A stretch of 64,000 nt of DNA from an uncultured Flavobacteriaceae bacterium (GCA_905182575.1 CAJJCA010000010.1:1-64000), one strand, 5' to 3'; counted from the first letter of the stretch, positions 1-12,101 are shown. A program made the numbers and translations. Notes: generated by a model not told the origin, from the sequence alone.

Positions 1-2
1 AT

Positions 3-505
3 GATGGCACTTTTATTCTTTCTCGTGGGGGTTATTATGTCAAAACTGCCAATGGTATAGATATTACATTCGAATTTAATTCAAACTATGCTCTTGACAG
101 TTTAACTTCATTTCGTTATTCATTAAATAAGACATGGAAAAATATATCCCAATCATCTCAAGTACTTGAAGGAAAATGGTTAATGGCTGGACGCGTTAAG
201 GCTGAAGGCGAACAAAGGCGAGATCTCACAGCACTCCAGAAAGACATTAAAGTTTTTGTTGGATGGTTATTTTCAATGGACCGCCTTCGATAGCGAAGTC
301 CATGCGCTTTATGGGATCGGGTGGAGGAACCTATTCTGCGCAAAACAGAGAGTACATTGAAACTCTCGATTATTTCTCTCGGGATAACACAAAAGTTGGC
401 AAGATGTTGCCCTTTGATTTTTTACAAAAAGACGACGATTGGTATCACAAAGGGTTAAATAGTAAAGGCAAGCTGATGCATGAGATTTGGCACAAAAGAA
501 TTTAA
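3..505 (+). CDS. secreted/membrane protein of flavobacterial type, 5'-truncated, frameshifted
   Basis: The 3' end of a gene that begins before the window. The reading frame opens at base 3, and the coding signal then moves between frames near 250 and again near 315 before reaching the stop at 505. The joined C-terminal peptide contains FQWTAFDSE, then GGGTY, then DYFSRDNTKVG, then DWYHKGLNSKG and a final EIW. I recall this pattern from short proteins annotated only as 'membrane or secreted protein' in flavobacteria; I know no biochemical role. The adjacent malonate genes are on the opposite strand, so the two are convergent. The breaks are probably sequence errors, but decay cannot be excluded because only the end is present. 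Confidence 0.5.
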
Positions 506-562
506 TTCATGATGTGATATTTGAACAATTAAAAGCAAAGAGAAAAAATTTATTATTTGTAC

Positions 563-1304
563 TTAGATAATAAATTTCAGTAATAAATAGAAAATTGAAG
601 GACAAAGAAGACAGCCAAGTCCAGTGTAAAAAGTTGCGGTCAATGCCCCATAGGGACTAATTTAACATCTGTAGCTGCAAGCCCAGCAACCACACCGCTA
701 GTAGTGCCGATAAGCCCTCCAAAAACTACTGCTGAGTGAGGATTATCCAATTTAATTAACTTGGCTATTAGCGGTGTTAGAATAGTTGTTAGAATAGTTT
801 TTACTACTCCAGTAGCTACACTTATTGCTATTACGTTAGAGCTTACACCTAATGCAGTACCTGTGATGGGACCAACAATATATGTGCAAGCACCTGCACC
901 AATTGTAGTCAGACTTTCAGCGTCAGAATATCCCATATTTAATGCTATAATAACTCCCACAATAAATGATATTGTAACACCTACAAATAAGGAGATTACA
1001 CCTGCTAGCCTGCTTGTTTAATCTTATTGAGATCAGCTCCCATTGCAGTTGCGACAACAGAAAAGTCTCTAAACATAGAACCTCCTAAAATAGCTAACCC
1101 AGAAAATAGTGGTATATCGGCTAATCCTTTTTTTTCTCCAAAAAAAGCTAAGCCTAAACCAAATAAGATAGCAATGGCAACATCTGGGATTCGATTATTT
1201 GTAATTTTCTTTGAGAAAAACTTAGCAAACAGCATTATACCTCCCACCAATAAGAAAGCAAAGATTAATCCGTTTTTATCAATAATTTGATTAGTTATCT
1301 CCAT
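563..1304 (-). CDS. madM: malonate transporter subunit MadM (frameshifted)
   Basis: Large subunit of the MadLM malonate carrier, a cytoplasmic-membrane Na+-coupled system first described in malonate-fermenting bacteria. I chose the start MEITNQIIDKNG at 1304; it overlaps the end of madL, which is typical coupling. The protein is hydrophobic throughout, with the recognisable stretches IPDVAIAILFGL, MFRDFSVVATAMGAD, and near the C-terminus VAGLAATD followed, after a shift, by YGALTATFYTGLG. There are two frameshifts, near 1015 and near 650. Repaired length is about 247 residues, close to the usual size of roughly 250. It is the last gene of the matB-madL-madM operon. The assignment is strong from family resemblance and neighbours; substrate is inferred. 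Confidence 0.85.
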
Positions 1305-1675
1305 CTTGGTTTTTTTTCGAATGATTACCAATTTTTGAAATTATCGGAACTAAAAGTAACCCTGCAACTAGTAGCGCATAGTCCCGCAAGTAAAGCTAAA
1401 GCACCCCCTGTCATGGCTGCTTTAACATTTAATGAAGCCGCCATAGCCACGATAATGGGAATATACATTGCACTCCAAAACCAAATTCCACTATCAGATT
1501 CTTCACCCCACCAGCCTTTTTTTCTTAGATATAGACTAGATGTCATCAATAAAAACATTGCAAAACCAACCCCACCCACATCACTATTTATGTTTAAAAG
1601 CTGTCCTAAAAAACGACCTGTCAGTTTACCTATTAAAAAGCAAGCTGACAATAGAGCCACACCATATATTTTCAT
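1291..1675 (-). CDS. madL: malonate transporter subunit MadL (3' frameshift)
   Basis: Small membrane subunit of the malonate carrier. It begins MKIYGVALLSACFLIGKLTG and has the family-typical core LLNINSDVGGVGFAMFLLM. It then has several hydrophobic segments, WFWSAMYIPIIVAMAAS and AALTGGALALLAG-like. Near 1370 the frame shifts; the correct tail reads LLLVPIISKIG and ends in a stop at 1291-1293. That stop overlaps the madM start by 14 bases. Length is about 128 residues, as expected for MadL. The gene starts 12 bases after the matB stop, so the three genes look like one transcript. The function is known from the family; transport of malonate here is inferred. Confidence 0.85.
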
Positions 1676-1687
1676 TAGTGTCTTTTT

Positions 1688-3178
1688 TTATCTATTAAAT
1701 AATGTGGCCAACTCTTTTTTGGTCACCTTTCCCATAACGTTTCTGGGGAGTTCCTCTAACTCTATATAATTTCCTGGGAGTTTTGTATCCAGGTAGCTTT
1801 GCTTTTAGCCAGGTTTTTAATGCATTCAAAGCTCAATAGATTTATTGGCTGAACTAAGACCAGCACCAATGACTTCGCCCCACTCTAAGTCAGGAATACC
1901 CACCACAGCACAGTCTTTTATTTGTGGATGTGAACGAAGAACTTCCTCAATTTCCAGAGCAGAAACTTTGTATCCACCAGATTTTATGATATCGACAGAA
2001 TTCCGCCCTAAAATCTTATAAGCACCTTCTTCGATAAACTGCAATATCTCCCAGATCTGGAACCAACCATCTTCTGTAAAGCTATTTGCAGTTTCTTGGG
2101 GTTTATTCCAATATTCTTTAAAAACGTTTTCTCCTTTTATTTGAATTTCACCCTGAGTACCCTTGAGCAACAATTTGATTGTCCTCGTTCATCAGCCAAA
2201 CGAATTGAAACTCCAGGTAAAGGCTGGCCGATATAGCCTGGTTTGCGCTTTCCTCGATAAGGATTACTGATTGCCATTCCCATTTCTGTCATTCCATAGC
2301 GCTCCAAAAGAGTATGGCCGCTTATTTTTTTCCATTCCTCTAACACGCTTACAGGAAGTGCTGCAGATCCTGAAACCATCAATCTAAAGGCTTTTAGATT
2401 TTCTGAAATTATTTTCTGTTCAATTTGATCCTTTTCTTTCCAATAGGAGATGAGTTTAAAGTAAATTGTGGGTACAGCCATAAAAAGTTTGACCTGCTGT
2501 TTAGCTTATACTTCAAAAATACTTTTTTCGCATCGAAACGAACTAAGAAATTCGCAGCATGCACCGTTCCATAGGGCACAACTCATAATATTTATGATTC
2601 CGTGAACATGATGCATAGGGAGTACATTTAGATATGTGATCCTTACTTGACCATTCCCAAGCCTGACTCAAAGCAATAATTTGAGCTTCTATATTTGAAT
2701 GTGTTGTAACTACTCCTTTAGGCGAGCCCGTAGTACCGCTAGTATAAAGGATAAGCGCACCCCTCTCCTTTTTTACATCTGGAAGTTGCCCTGTTCTGAG
2801 TTCTAATTCTTCAATTGAAAAAAATCGTTTAGGAAATTGGTCAAGAAGGGGTTTTAATAACGCTTTATATTCCGCAGAGTAAAATACAAGTTCAGCGGTT
2901 GTATCTTTTAAAATATATTCAATGGATTCTATGGGATGTTTTTCGCAAAGAGGAACAGCAATGCCACCCGCTCTCCAAATACCCCATTGAATTGAAGCAT
3001 ATTCATAGCTTGAGGGGACTAAAAATGCAATTCTTGCGCCTTCTAAATCATTTCTCCCATTTAGAAGCGAAAGTGCTATGGATTCTAGAATCGTTTAATA
3101 ATTCATCATAGGTATAGCTTTTTCAAAATTAACAACAGCTTTTTTTTTAAAAATGAAGTTGCTCTTTCAATTAATATA
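1688..3178 (-). CDS. matB: malonyl-CoA synthetase-like acyl-CoA ligase (frameshifted)
   Basis: ANL-superfamily ligase that would activate imported malonate to malonyl-CoA with ATP and CoA. Visible motifs in order are SYTYDELLNDSRI, the phosphate-binding loop YTSGTTGSPKGVV, the segment HILNVLPMHHVHGIINI typical of malonyl-CoA synthetases, ERYGMTEMGMA, and the hinge/C-terminal region KSGGYKVSALEIEEVL, ending PRNVMGKVTKKEL. The A10-type lysine of that last motif is present. At least five frameshifts occur, including near 3090, 2620, 2200 and 1830-1750. No ATG is visible at the N-terminus; the frame opens at about 3178 in an A/T-rich stretch, so the true start is uncertain. It is the first gene of the matB-madL-madM operon. 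Confidence 0.8.
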
Positions 3179-3315
3179 TTTTATATTTTAAATTTAATAA
3201 ATATATATTATAAACCCACCTCTTCAAAATAAATCTATTTTTCTTTCGGGGATCTGCTGGTCAAATTGGTATATAACCTAATCCCTTATTCCAACTATGG
3301 ATTTTTTATGCTTAA

Positions 3316-3468
3316 TTAATTTCAATTCCATTATCTCAAGAAGATAAAAAGTACATCAAAGAAAAAGCCAATCAAAATCGTCAAACTATGAGTGGGTTTG
3401 TTAGATCTCGCCTATTCGATAGAACGGAACTCAGAGCAGAAGACAATGTCTTTTTATTGGGTGTTTAA
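3316..3468 (+). CDS. small ribbon-helix-helix-like protein, start not found
   Basis: A 50-codon open frame reading SIPLSQEDKKYIKEKANQN then RQTMSGFVRSRLF. The pattern of a short polar strand followed by two helices ending in 'FVR' resembles ribbon-helix-helix DNA-binding domains such as those of MobC relaxosome accessory proteins or antitoxins. No ATG opens this frame, so the start is either lost to an indel or an unusual codon. The next small ORF encodes a related sequence. Function is not known; the similarity is by eye only. Confidence 0.35.
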   Translation, partial: LISIPLSQEDKKYIKEKANQNRQTMSGFVRSRLFDRTELRAEDNVFLLGV

Positions 3469-3469
3469 T

Positions 3470-3598
3470 ATGATTCTGACTGAAATAATAAACATGAGAT
3501 TGAAGCCTTCAGATAAGGAAAAGCTAATTCAAAAAGCTAAAGAAAAACACCTGTCAGGTTTGACTTGTTGTAGGATTAAATTACTAGGTGAATTCTGA
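3470..3598 (+). CDS. second small ribbon-helix-helix-like protein
   Basis: A short ORF starting MILTEIINMRLKPS and continuing DKEKLIQKAKEKHLS. It aligns with the preceding ORF (LSQEDKKYIKEKANQN against LKPSDKEKLIQKAKEK), so the two look like tandem copies of one small DNA-binding domain. The last 15 residues read poorly and a shift near 3560 would restore a helix ending RIKLL. It starts right after the stop of its neighbour. It could be a remnant of a mobile element or a toxin-antitoxin locus; no toxin, relaxase or integrase is visible nearby. Confidence 0.35.
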   Translation: MILTEIINMRLKPSDKEKLIQKAKEKHLSGLTCCRIKLLGEF

Positions 3599-3653
3599 AT
3601 AAATACAGCAAAAACAGAACTTAAATTAATTTCCCCTAAGTTAATATTTTTAA

Positions 3654-4144
3654 CTAAAAATCAGCCTTTACAAGTGAAGGCTTAATATTTAAATACGACA
3701 TAAGAAATTGATCACCAATAATTGCTTTGTCAGAGCGTGGATTATCCCTGTTGAAAACCTCTAGATCTTTGCGGTCTAAAACCTTAATAAAACTCTCATT
3801 GAGGGTACTTTTCCTGGAATATTTTTAAAGCTTAAATCAAGGTGTTTTTCAAAAAAAAGATAGGCCGCTTTTCTTTTAGAATAGCCGTAATCATGTTTTT
3901 CTAAAGCTAGGTGAACATTCTCTACATTTTCTGCTTTGCCATAAGCCTCATAAACTTTTTGTATGTAAGGAAATTCAACTTTATCTACGTTTCTTGTCCA
4001 GTCATCTCCATCAGAAATTAGTAATAATGGTCTGGGAGCAGTCAATGCAGCTATTTCTACATTATTGGTTTGATGAAATTCGCTTTTATGAATCGCTTTA
4101 GGTGCGTTATTTATTTTTGCATTAGATAAAGTTTTGCCACACAT
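3654..4144 (-). pseudogene. C-terminal fragment of an acetylxylan-esterase-like alpha/beta hydrolase
   Basis: Only the C-terminal third of a serine hydrolase is recognisable. The run IAALTAPRPLLLISDGDDWT, the segment VEFPYIQKVYEAYGKAENVE and the motif EKHDYGYSKRKAAYLFFEKH match carbohydrate-esterase-like alpha/beta hydrolases. The histidine in HDYG should be the catalytic base and the aspartate in SDGDDW the acid. A frameshift near 3810 leads to a tail rich in charged residues that ends at 3654. Upstream of 4144 there is no nucleophile elbow and no open frame, so the catalytic serine is absent from the window. This looks like a truncated gene rather than only an indel artefact. Confidence 0.6.
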
Positions 4145-4391
4145 TCATATAAACTTTAAAGAAACAGAAGGGATTAAAACCCCTTGGCACCGGACAACAC
4201 TTTTGGTTTTGGCCATTACAGGGTTCCGGAGAAACCTATTCCACATTGATTTATAATTAGGCTATCTGGATGCCACCTTTTAATTGAGGGAGTTTTTATG
4301 CTTATTTATTTTAATCAGATTTTTATTCATATATTTAATAATATATTAAAAGCACTATTATTCAGTTTTCAACTTACACAAATTTTAAAAA

Positions 4392-5411
4392 ATGAAAAGA
4401 CTTAAGTTTATAGCTCTATCCCTTTTGTTAATTACCGTAAACTCTTGTTCCAAAGATGAGAATGAGTTGCCTTTATTGATAGAAAAAAGCATCTTTGAAC
4501 ATTTGGCAAACAGTATGGACTATTCTTATTTGACAAATGCATTACAGAAAACAAATTTGGATATTGTTTTGAGTGGAGAGGGTAATTATACCTTGTATGC
4601 TCCAGGTAACAGTGCATTTATCGGTTTTCTGATGAGACAAGGTTACAACAGTTTAGAGGAGGTCCCTACCGATGAACTAAAACAGCTGTTACTCAATCAT
4701 GTAATGGTAGGTAAAAAAAGGTACCGTGATTTTAAATCAGGTTATTTTCAAACAGCGGCCAGCAGCGATGTAAACGATAAACCTTTGTACATGTACATCA
4801 ACCAAGTCAACATGAGGGTAACGCTAAACGGTAACGCCAGAATTGTCCAAGGCAATGTGATGGCATCAAATGGCATCATCCATGTTGTAAATGCAATAAT
4901 TCCCATTCCATCTTTGGTGACCTTTGTACTGGCAGACCCTAATCTCTATAACCTCGGTATGGCGCTCAGCAGAAAAGATCTAACCGTAGATTTCCCATCG
5001 ATTTTGAGTACTAAAAATGGTAGCGCTCCGGCCCCCTTTACCGTTTTTGCTCCCACCAATATGGCTTTTATAGAGGGTATGAATGAGAGGCAGGACGAAG
5101 GATTGAGCTATATGGATGAACCTATCCTCAATTCAACTTTGAACCATCATATATTAGGCGAGACAAATGCATTGTCCACTGACTTGTCTGACAATTTAAT
5201 ACTGAATACTTTTGGGGGTGAAATCACTGCTAATATAACAGGTGGAGCGACTTTGACCGATGGTAACGCGAGGGTGTCTAATATTATTGCCTTAGACATT
5301 CAAGCAAATAATGGGATCTTGCATATTATAGATAAGGTTATTCTTCCTTTTAATAATAGTCAAACTTTAATCAGGAGCAACAATCTCCTTCAACACTTTA
5401 GGCCCAACTAG
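4392..5411 (+). CDS. lipoprotein with two fasciclin (FAS1) domains
   Basis: A 339-residue intact ORF. The N-terminus MKRLKFIALSLLLITVNSC is a lipoprotein signal ending in a lipobox cysteine, so the protein should be anchored to the outer membrane or cell surface. Two fasciclin domains follow. The first, about residues 34-180, contains YTLYAPGNSAF and ends NGIIHVVNAIIPIP. The second, about 185-325, contains FTVFAPTNMAFIEG and ends NGILHIIDKVILP. FAS1 domains are adhesion modules and are often encoded near SusCD-type genes in Bacteroidota, but no such gene is seen here. It is one of the few intact genes of the left arm. Confidence 0.85.
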   Translation: MKRLKFIALSLLLITVNSCSKDENELPLLIEKSIFEHLANSMDYSYLTNALQKTNLDIVLSGEGNYTLYAPGNSAFIGFLMRQGYNSLEEVPTDELKQLLLNHVMVGKKRYRDFKSGYFQTAASSDVNDKPLYMYINQVNMRVTLNGNARIVQGNVMASNGIIHVVNAIIPIPSLVTFVLADPNLYNLGMALSRKDLTVDFPSILSTKNGSAPAPFTVFAPTNMAFIEGMNERQDEGLSYMDEPILNSTLNHHILGETNALSTDLSDNLILNTFGGEITANITGGATLTDGNARVSNIIALDIQANNGILHIIDKVILPFNNSQTLIRSNNLLQHFRPN

Positions 5412-5533
5412 ATATTGGTTTTCATTTACCCCTAATCCAACTAGGGGTCATTATGCTTAATTTATTTAAATAATAAATCAAGCTTTAAAAACAGTTTTGT
5501 ATATTGTATTCATAAATATAAATCTTATTTAAA

Positions 5534-6286
5534 ATGAAAAAAATTATAACTATTTTACTCTGTTCTTTTTTGTTCATTAATTGTGATTCAAACTCAGCTG
5601 AGATGATCAATTTTGAGAAAAACGTAGAAACATCTAAGGAATATTTCCAAGCATTTTCTGATGAAAAACTTGATGAAATGAAAAGCTATGTAACCGAAGA
5701 CTTTACGTGGTCACCCCCACCAACTGGAGTTGACTCGCTTGACATTAATACTTGGCACAATACCATGAAAGGTTTTAATGCTGGATTCAAAGAAATTAAT
5801 TTCACTAAACAACTTTATTTTGCTGGCTTAGATGACAATCAAAAACCCAATGGAGATGTAAGAGTTTATGGAACTTGGGAATCGTTAAATTCTGTCACAA
5901 AAAAACCAGTATTAATGGATTATTATGCTGTATTGTTCTTTAATGACGAAGGCAAAATTTATCACCAAAGCGAATGGTATAATGCAGCTGATTTAGACCA
6001 AAACTCTTTGGTAGATGTTGTTGCTATAATTCCATTAACCAAAGGTTATAGCACATGGTATAAAGGCTTTATAAAAGACAACAAGAATAGAGAACAGTTT
6101 TGTGATGATTCTAGAACACTTGTCCATAGAGATGTAAAAGATCCAAACAAAGTTTCTGTTTATTTATATGATGTAGATATGTCAAAATTAGGAGAAATGA
6201 TGACAGATCCTGCATTTGAGAAATTTGCACTTTCATTAGGAGAAGATTTAGCCAACAAAAAGGTTTATACCCTTAGTGCACTTTAA
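5534..6286 (+). CDS. lipoprotein with SnoaL-like (NTF2-fold) domain
   Basis: A 250-residue intact ORF. The signal [17 protein letters not shown] has a clear lipobox cysteine. Residues about 30-155 look like a SnoaL/NTF2-type domain: a helix [18 protein letters not shown], then [17 protein letters not shown], and a strand-rich region with [10 protein letters not shown] and [13 protein letters not shown]. The second half, beginning [20 protein letters not shown], is a separate domain resembling small ferredoxin-like stress or stability proteins of marine bacteria. No catalytic residues could be named. It lies 122 bases after the fasciclin gene and just before the sulfatase gene, in the same direction. 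Confidence 0.65.
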   Translation: MKKIITILLCSFLFINCDSNSAEMINFEKNVETSKEYFQAFSDEKLDEMKSYVTEDFTWSPPPTGVDSLDINTWHNTMKGFNAGFKEINFTKQLYFAGLDDNQKPNGDVRVYGTWESLNSVTKKPVLMDYYAVLFFNDEGKIYHQSEWYNAADLDQNSLVDVVAIIPLTKGYSTWYKGFIKDNKNREQFCDDSRTLVHRDVKDPNKVSVYLYDVDMSKLGEMMTDPAFEKFALSLGEDLANKKVYTLSAL

Positions 6287-6306
6287 ACTTTATAACCAAT
6301 TGCATA

Positions 6307-7693
6307 TTGAAAACAAACCAAATATTAATGGGGTTAATATTATACTCACTTTTAATATGCCCTCCTGGATTTGCACAAAGTAAAAAACCAAATATATTAT
6401 TCATTGTAGTTGACGATTTGAGACCTGAACTTAAATGTTTTGGTGTAAGTCAAATCAAATCTCCAAATATTGATAAATTAGGAGTAGAGGTCATTAATAA
6501 TTTTGTTGTTTTACCAGATGATATTGTTGGATATACAGAAGCAAAGAATTCATCAAACCCTTCAATAAACGCAACCTCATCGAGATATAGAAAGGATATA
6601 GATTTACCAGAAGTAGTGTCACTTCCCATGCATTTTAAAAATAATGGGTATAGAACTATTTCAAACGGAAAGGTTTATCATCATGTTGATGACGATAACA
6701 AAGCTTGGAATGAAATATGGCGTCCCAAAGGAAATGGATTAGATTATCAATTGGAGAAGAATCTTCGAGAAGTTAGTGAAGGAAAAAGAGGATTAGCTTT
6801 CGAATCAGCTACTGTAGACGACATGGCTTATTTTGACGGTAAAATTGCCAACAAAGGCATTACTGATTTAAACAAACTAAAGAATAGTAAACAACCCTTT
6901 TTTCTGGCTTTAGGATTTAAAAAACCTCATCTTCCCTTTAATGCTCCAAAAAAATATTGGGATTTATACGATAGAAACATAGCCTTGCCAAAGAGTTATA
7001 TTCAGCCCGAATCAACACCTAAAAAAGCCTTTCATAAATATGGTGAATTAAGAAATTACAGTGGTATCCCTAAAAATGGGCACTTAAATCATGAATTAGC
7101 TAAAAAGTTAATTCATGGTTACTATAAATGTTATTATTTTCGGATATTTTTCCTGATAACTTATAAAGTTCATTGGAAAGACTTGGCTTAGCTGAAAATA
7201 CAATCGTTGTATTATGGGGTGACCACGGTTGGAATTTGGGAGAACATATGCTTTGGTGTAAACATAGTACTTTCGAAACAAGTTTACACGCACCTCTCAT
7301 TTTAAAGGTTCCAGGAAAAACAAAAGGTATAAGTACAAAGGTTATTACCGAATACATTGATATTTATCCCTCACTATGTGATTTAGCTGACATTGAGAAA
7401 CCTTCTCACCTTGAAGGGGAAAGTTTCGTCTCTGTTATTGAAACGGGCAAACGAGTAAAGAATTTCGCGATTTCAAAATTTAAAGATGCGATTACCCTTA
7501 TTAGAGACGATTTGTTTTATACCGAGTGGACGGACCCAATAAAGGCAAGGCTTATAACCGAATGTTATTCGACCATTCCGTTGACCCTCTCGAATTAGAT
7601 AATCTGGCCGAAAAAGAAGCTTATAAGAGTATTATGCCTAAATTGGCTAGAGAGTTAAGACAAAAATGGGGTGCTAATTTTTTGAAAGAATAG
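6307..7693 (+). CDS. iduronate-2-sulfatase-like sulfatase, frameshifted, catalytic motif not visible
   Basis: Secreted S1-family sulfatase. It starts at TTG with a signal peptide ending PGFAQ, followed by [14 protein letters not shown], which carries the two metal-binding aspartates. Later landmarks are [49 protein letters not shown] (metal-binding Asp/His) and [12 protein letters not shown]. Frameshifts near 7130-7180 and 7550 were bridged; the tail ends in [10 protein letters not shown]. The usual C/S-x-P-x-R sequence, whose Cys or Ser becomes formylglycine, is not found between residues about 55 and 95; that segment reads [14 protein letters not shown]. The protein may be inactive, or the segment may be corrupted. 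Substrate unknown; sulfated polysaccharides are plausible for a marine flavobacterium. Confidence 0.75.
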
Positions 7694-7871
7694 AAATTAA
7701 GATAAGTAAAAGTTCCCTTTTTTTAAGTTTTAATAAGCTTTGTATTACAGAATAAAACGTCCCTCGGTAAAATCTCGCATTAAGTTTTTTTTGACGTTAA
7801 ATTAAAAACTAAATTACCGCATTATATTTTAATAACTCGTTTCGAAATTTAGCCAAACGAAACATTAGTTT

Positions 7872-10146
<2,275 letters not shown>

Positions 10147-10551
10147 TATTGTTTTATTTAGATAGGAGCGAAAATACAAAAATATGCACAAATTTTCTCT
10201 CAAATATTAGAGGCTTTTACCATCCATTGGATAATCTCGTTTTGTTTTTTGCTCAATAATTATTAATTAAAATATTTAAATGAAGTGAATTCAAGAAAAA
10301 ATTTATTCATTCCTTGACAATATAAAAGTTAAGAAAGTATCAGATTTCCATAAAAAGTTTTTCCTGTAGAACGGTGTTAAATTTTACGAAATAAATATTG
10401 GTTGCTGGTAATAAATGGTTCTAAAAAGTTTTGTATAGGTAAAAGGCTCGAAAATTATATATAAAAACACAAAAATGTTTGGAAATAAATACATTAATAA
10501 TAAAAATTTTCTAAATTTGCACCCTCTTAAACAATAAAGACACTAAAAATT
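10147..10551. other. divergent intergenic region between acn and tuf
   Basis: About 400 bases without a gene, strongly A/T-rich. The left edge should hold the acn promoter (minus strand) and the right edge the tuf promoter (plus strand, listed separately). No stable hairpin, tRNA or short ORF with convincing protein character was seen in the middle. Confidence 0.6.
10512..10519 (+). promoter_or_regulatory. -7 promoter box of tuf, TAAATTTG
   Basis: Exact match to the Bacteroidota sigma-A -7 consensus TAnnTTTG, 32 bases before the tuf ATG. No clear TTG -33 box sits at the preferred distance; the nearest TTTG is about 30 bases upstream. It should drive the tuf - tRNA-Trp - secE unit. Confidence 0.6.
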
Positions 10552-11739
10552 ATGGCTAAAGAAACTTTTGATCGGTCGAAACCCCACTTAAATATTGGAA
10601 CGATTGGCCACGTAGATCACGGTAAAACCACGCTAACTGCAGCAATCACAAAAGTATTGGCAGATGCAGGTTTTTCAGAAGCGAGAAGCTTTGATCAAAT
10701 CGACAACGCTCCTGAAGAAAAAGAACGTGGTATTACGATTAATACATCACACGTTGAATATCAAACAGCAAACCGTCACTACGCACACGTAGATTGTCCA
10801 GGTCACGCCGATTATGTTAAAAACATGGTTACCGGTGCTGCTCAAATGGATGGTGCTATACTTGTTGTAGCTGCAACAGATGGCCCAATGCCACAAACGC
10901 GTGAGCACATCCTTCTAGGACGCCAGGTTGGTGTGCCAAGAATCGTTGTATTCCTAAATAAAGCAGATATGGTTGATGACGAGGAATTATTAGAACTCGT
11001 TGAAATGGAAGTAAGAGAATTACTTTCTTTTTATGACTATGATGGAGATAACACTCCAGTAATTCTAGGTTCTGCTCTTGGTGCTCTTAACGGAGAACAA
11101 AAATGGGTAGATACAGTAATGAATCTAATGGCAGAAGTAGACGTTTGGATTGAACTTCCAAAACGTGATATTGAGAAAGATTTCTTGATCCCAGTTGAGG
11201 ATGTATTCTCAATTACAGGTCGTGGAACAGTTGCTACAGGAAGAATTGAAACAGGAGTTGCCAACACTGGTGACGAAGTTGATATTATCGGAATGGGTGC
11301 TGAAAAATTAAAATCAACCGTAACTGGAGTTGAGATGTTTCGTAAGATTCTTGACCGTGGAGAAGCTGGAGATAATGTAGGTATTTTACTTAGAGGTATT
11401 GAAAAAGCTGATATTAAAAGAGGAATGGTTATTTGTAAGCCAGGTTCTGTAACACCACACGCTAAGTTTAAGGCGGAAGTATATGTTTTGAAAAAAGAAG
11501 AAGGAGGTCGTCACACACCATTTCACGATAACTATCGTCCACAGTTCTACGTAAGAACAACTGATGTAACTGGTAACATTAACTTGCCAAGTGGAGTTGA
11601 AATGGTAATGCCAGGAGACAACGTTACAATCACAGTAGATTTGATTCAGCCAATTGCATTGAGTGTTGGACTTCGTTTCGCGATTCGCGAAGGAGGAAGA
11701 ACCGTAGGGGCAGGACAGGTTACTGAGATTATAGACTAA
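10552..11739 (+). CDS. tuf: translation elongation factor EF-Tu
   Basis: Intact 395-residue GTPase that delivers aminoacyl-tRNA to the ribosome. G-domain motifs: GHVDHGKTT (P-loop), RGITIN (switch I), DCPGH (switch II), NKADMVDD (the usual NKxD, here with Ala where E. coli has Cys) and SALGAL. Domain II has [12 protein letters not shown] and domain III ends [15 protein letters not shown]. Length and start match the family. It opens the translation/transcription cluster, followed by a terminator-like hairpin and tRNA-Trp. It is free of frameshifts, unlike many neighbours. Confidence 0.98.
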   Translation: MAKETFDRSKPHLNIGTIGHVDHGKTTLTAAITKVLADAGFSEARSFDQIDNAPEEKERGITINTSHVEYQTANRHYAHVDCPGHADYVKNMVTGAAQMDGAILVVAATDGPMPQTREHILLGRQVGVPRIVVFLNKADMVDDEELLELVEMEVRELLSFYDYDGDNTPVILGSALGALNGEQKWVDTVMNLMAEVDVWIELPKRDIEKDFLIPVEDVFSITGRGTVATGRIETGVANTGDEVDIIGMGAEKLKSTVTGVEMFRKILDRGEAGDNVGILLRGIEKADIKRGMVICKPGSVTPHAKFKAEVYVLKKEEGGRHTPFHDNYRPQFYVRTTDVTGNINLPSGVEMVMPGDNVTITVDLIQPIALSVGLRFAIREGGRTVGAGQVTEIID

Positions 11740-11764
11740 TAACAAAGTTTTTAAATTGATGCCT

Positions 11765-11796
11765 AAGGTGTCACGCGAAAAGCGTGATGCCTTTTG
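11765..11796 (+). terminator. hairpin after tuf
   Basis: An inverted repeat GGTGTCACGC / GCGTGATGCC around a short GAAAA loop, with two G-T pairs, followed by TTTTGTGT. It lies between the tuf stop and tRNA-Trp and could be a terminator or an RNA-processing signal. Confidence 0.55.
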
Positions 11797-11808
11797 TGTC
11801 AAATAAAA

Positions 11809-11881
11809 ACGGGTTTAGCTCAGTTGGTAGAGCACTGGTCTCCAAAACCAGGTGTCGGGAGTTCGAGCCTCTCAACCCGTG
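11809..11881 (+). tRNA. trnW: tRNA-Trp (anticodon CCA)
   Basis: A 73-base cloverleaf. The acceptor stem pairs ACGGGTT with AACCCGT and the discriminator base is G. The D arm is GCTCAGTTGGTAGAGC. The anticodon arm is CTGGT-CTCCAAA-ACCAG with anticodon CCA, and the T arm contains GTTCGAGC. The genomic 3' end continues GCA, so the CCA tail is not encoded. The position between tuf and secE is the standard one for tRNA-Trp in Bacteroidota. Confidence 0.95.
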
Positions 11882-11902
11882 CATTAATAATAATAGCATC
11901 AG

Positions 11903-12100
11903 ATGTCAGCAATTATATCCTACATAAAAGAGTCTTTTGAAGAATTAACAAATAATGTTTCGTGGACACCACGAGCAAGAATTGCAATGTTGGTTGTGGT
12001 TGTATTGGTGTTTTCCGTTCTTTTTTCGATTTTAATTTGGGGAGCCGATACGGTTCTTTCTAAAGTAGTAGGATTTTATTTTAAACTGATTAACGGTTAA
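11903..12100 (+). CDS. secE: preprotein translocase subunit SecE
   Basis: A 65-residue inner-membrane subunit of the SecYEG channel. The amphipathic N-terminal helix includes ESFEELTNNVSWTPR and a single membrane segment follows, AMLVVVVLVFSVLFSILIWG. This short one-helix form is normal outside Gammaproteobacteria. It sits directly after tRNA-Trp and one base before nusG, the conserved order. Confidence 0.93.
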   Translation: MSAIISYIKESFEELTNNVSWTPRARIAMLVVVVLVFSVLFSILIWGADTVLSKVVGFYFKLING

Positions 12101-12101
12101 G

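Noticed and set aside
4145-4390. Missing N-terminal part of the esterase upstream of its fragment
   Set aside because: All three minus-strand frames contain stops and none shows a G-x-S-x-G elbow or other hydrolase sequence, so no extension is supported.
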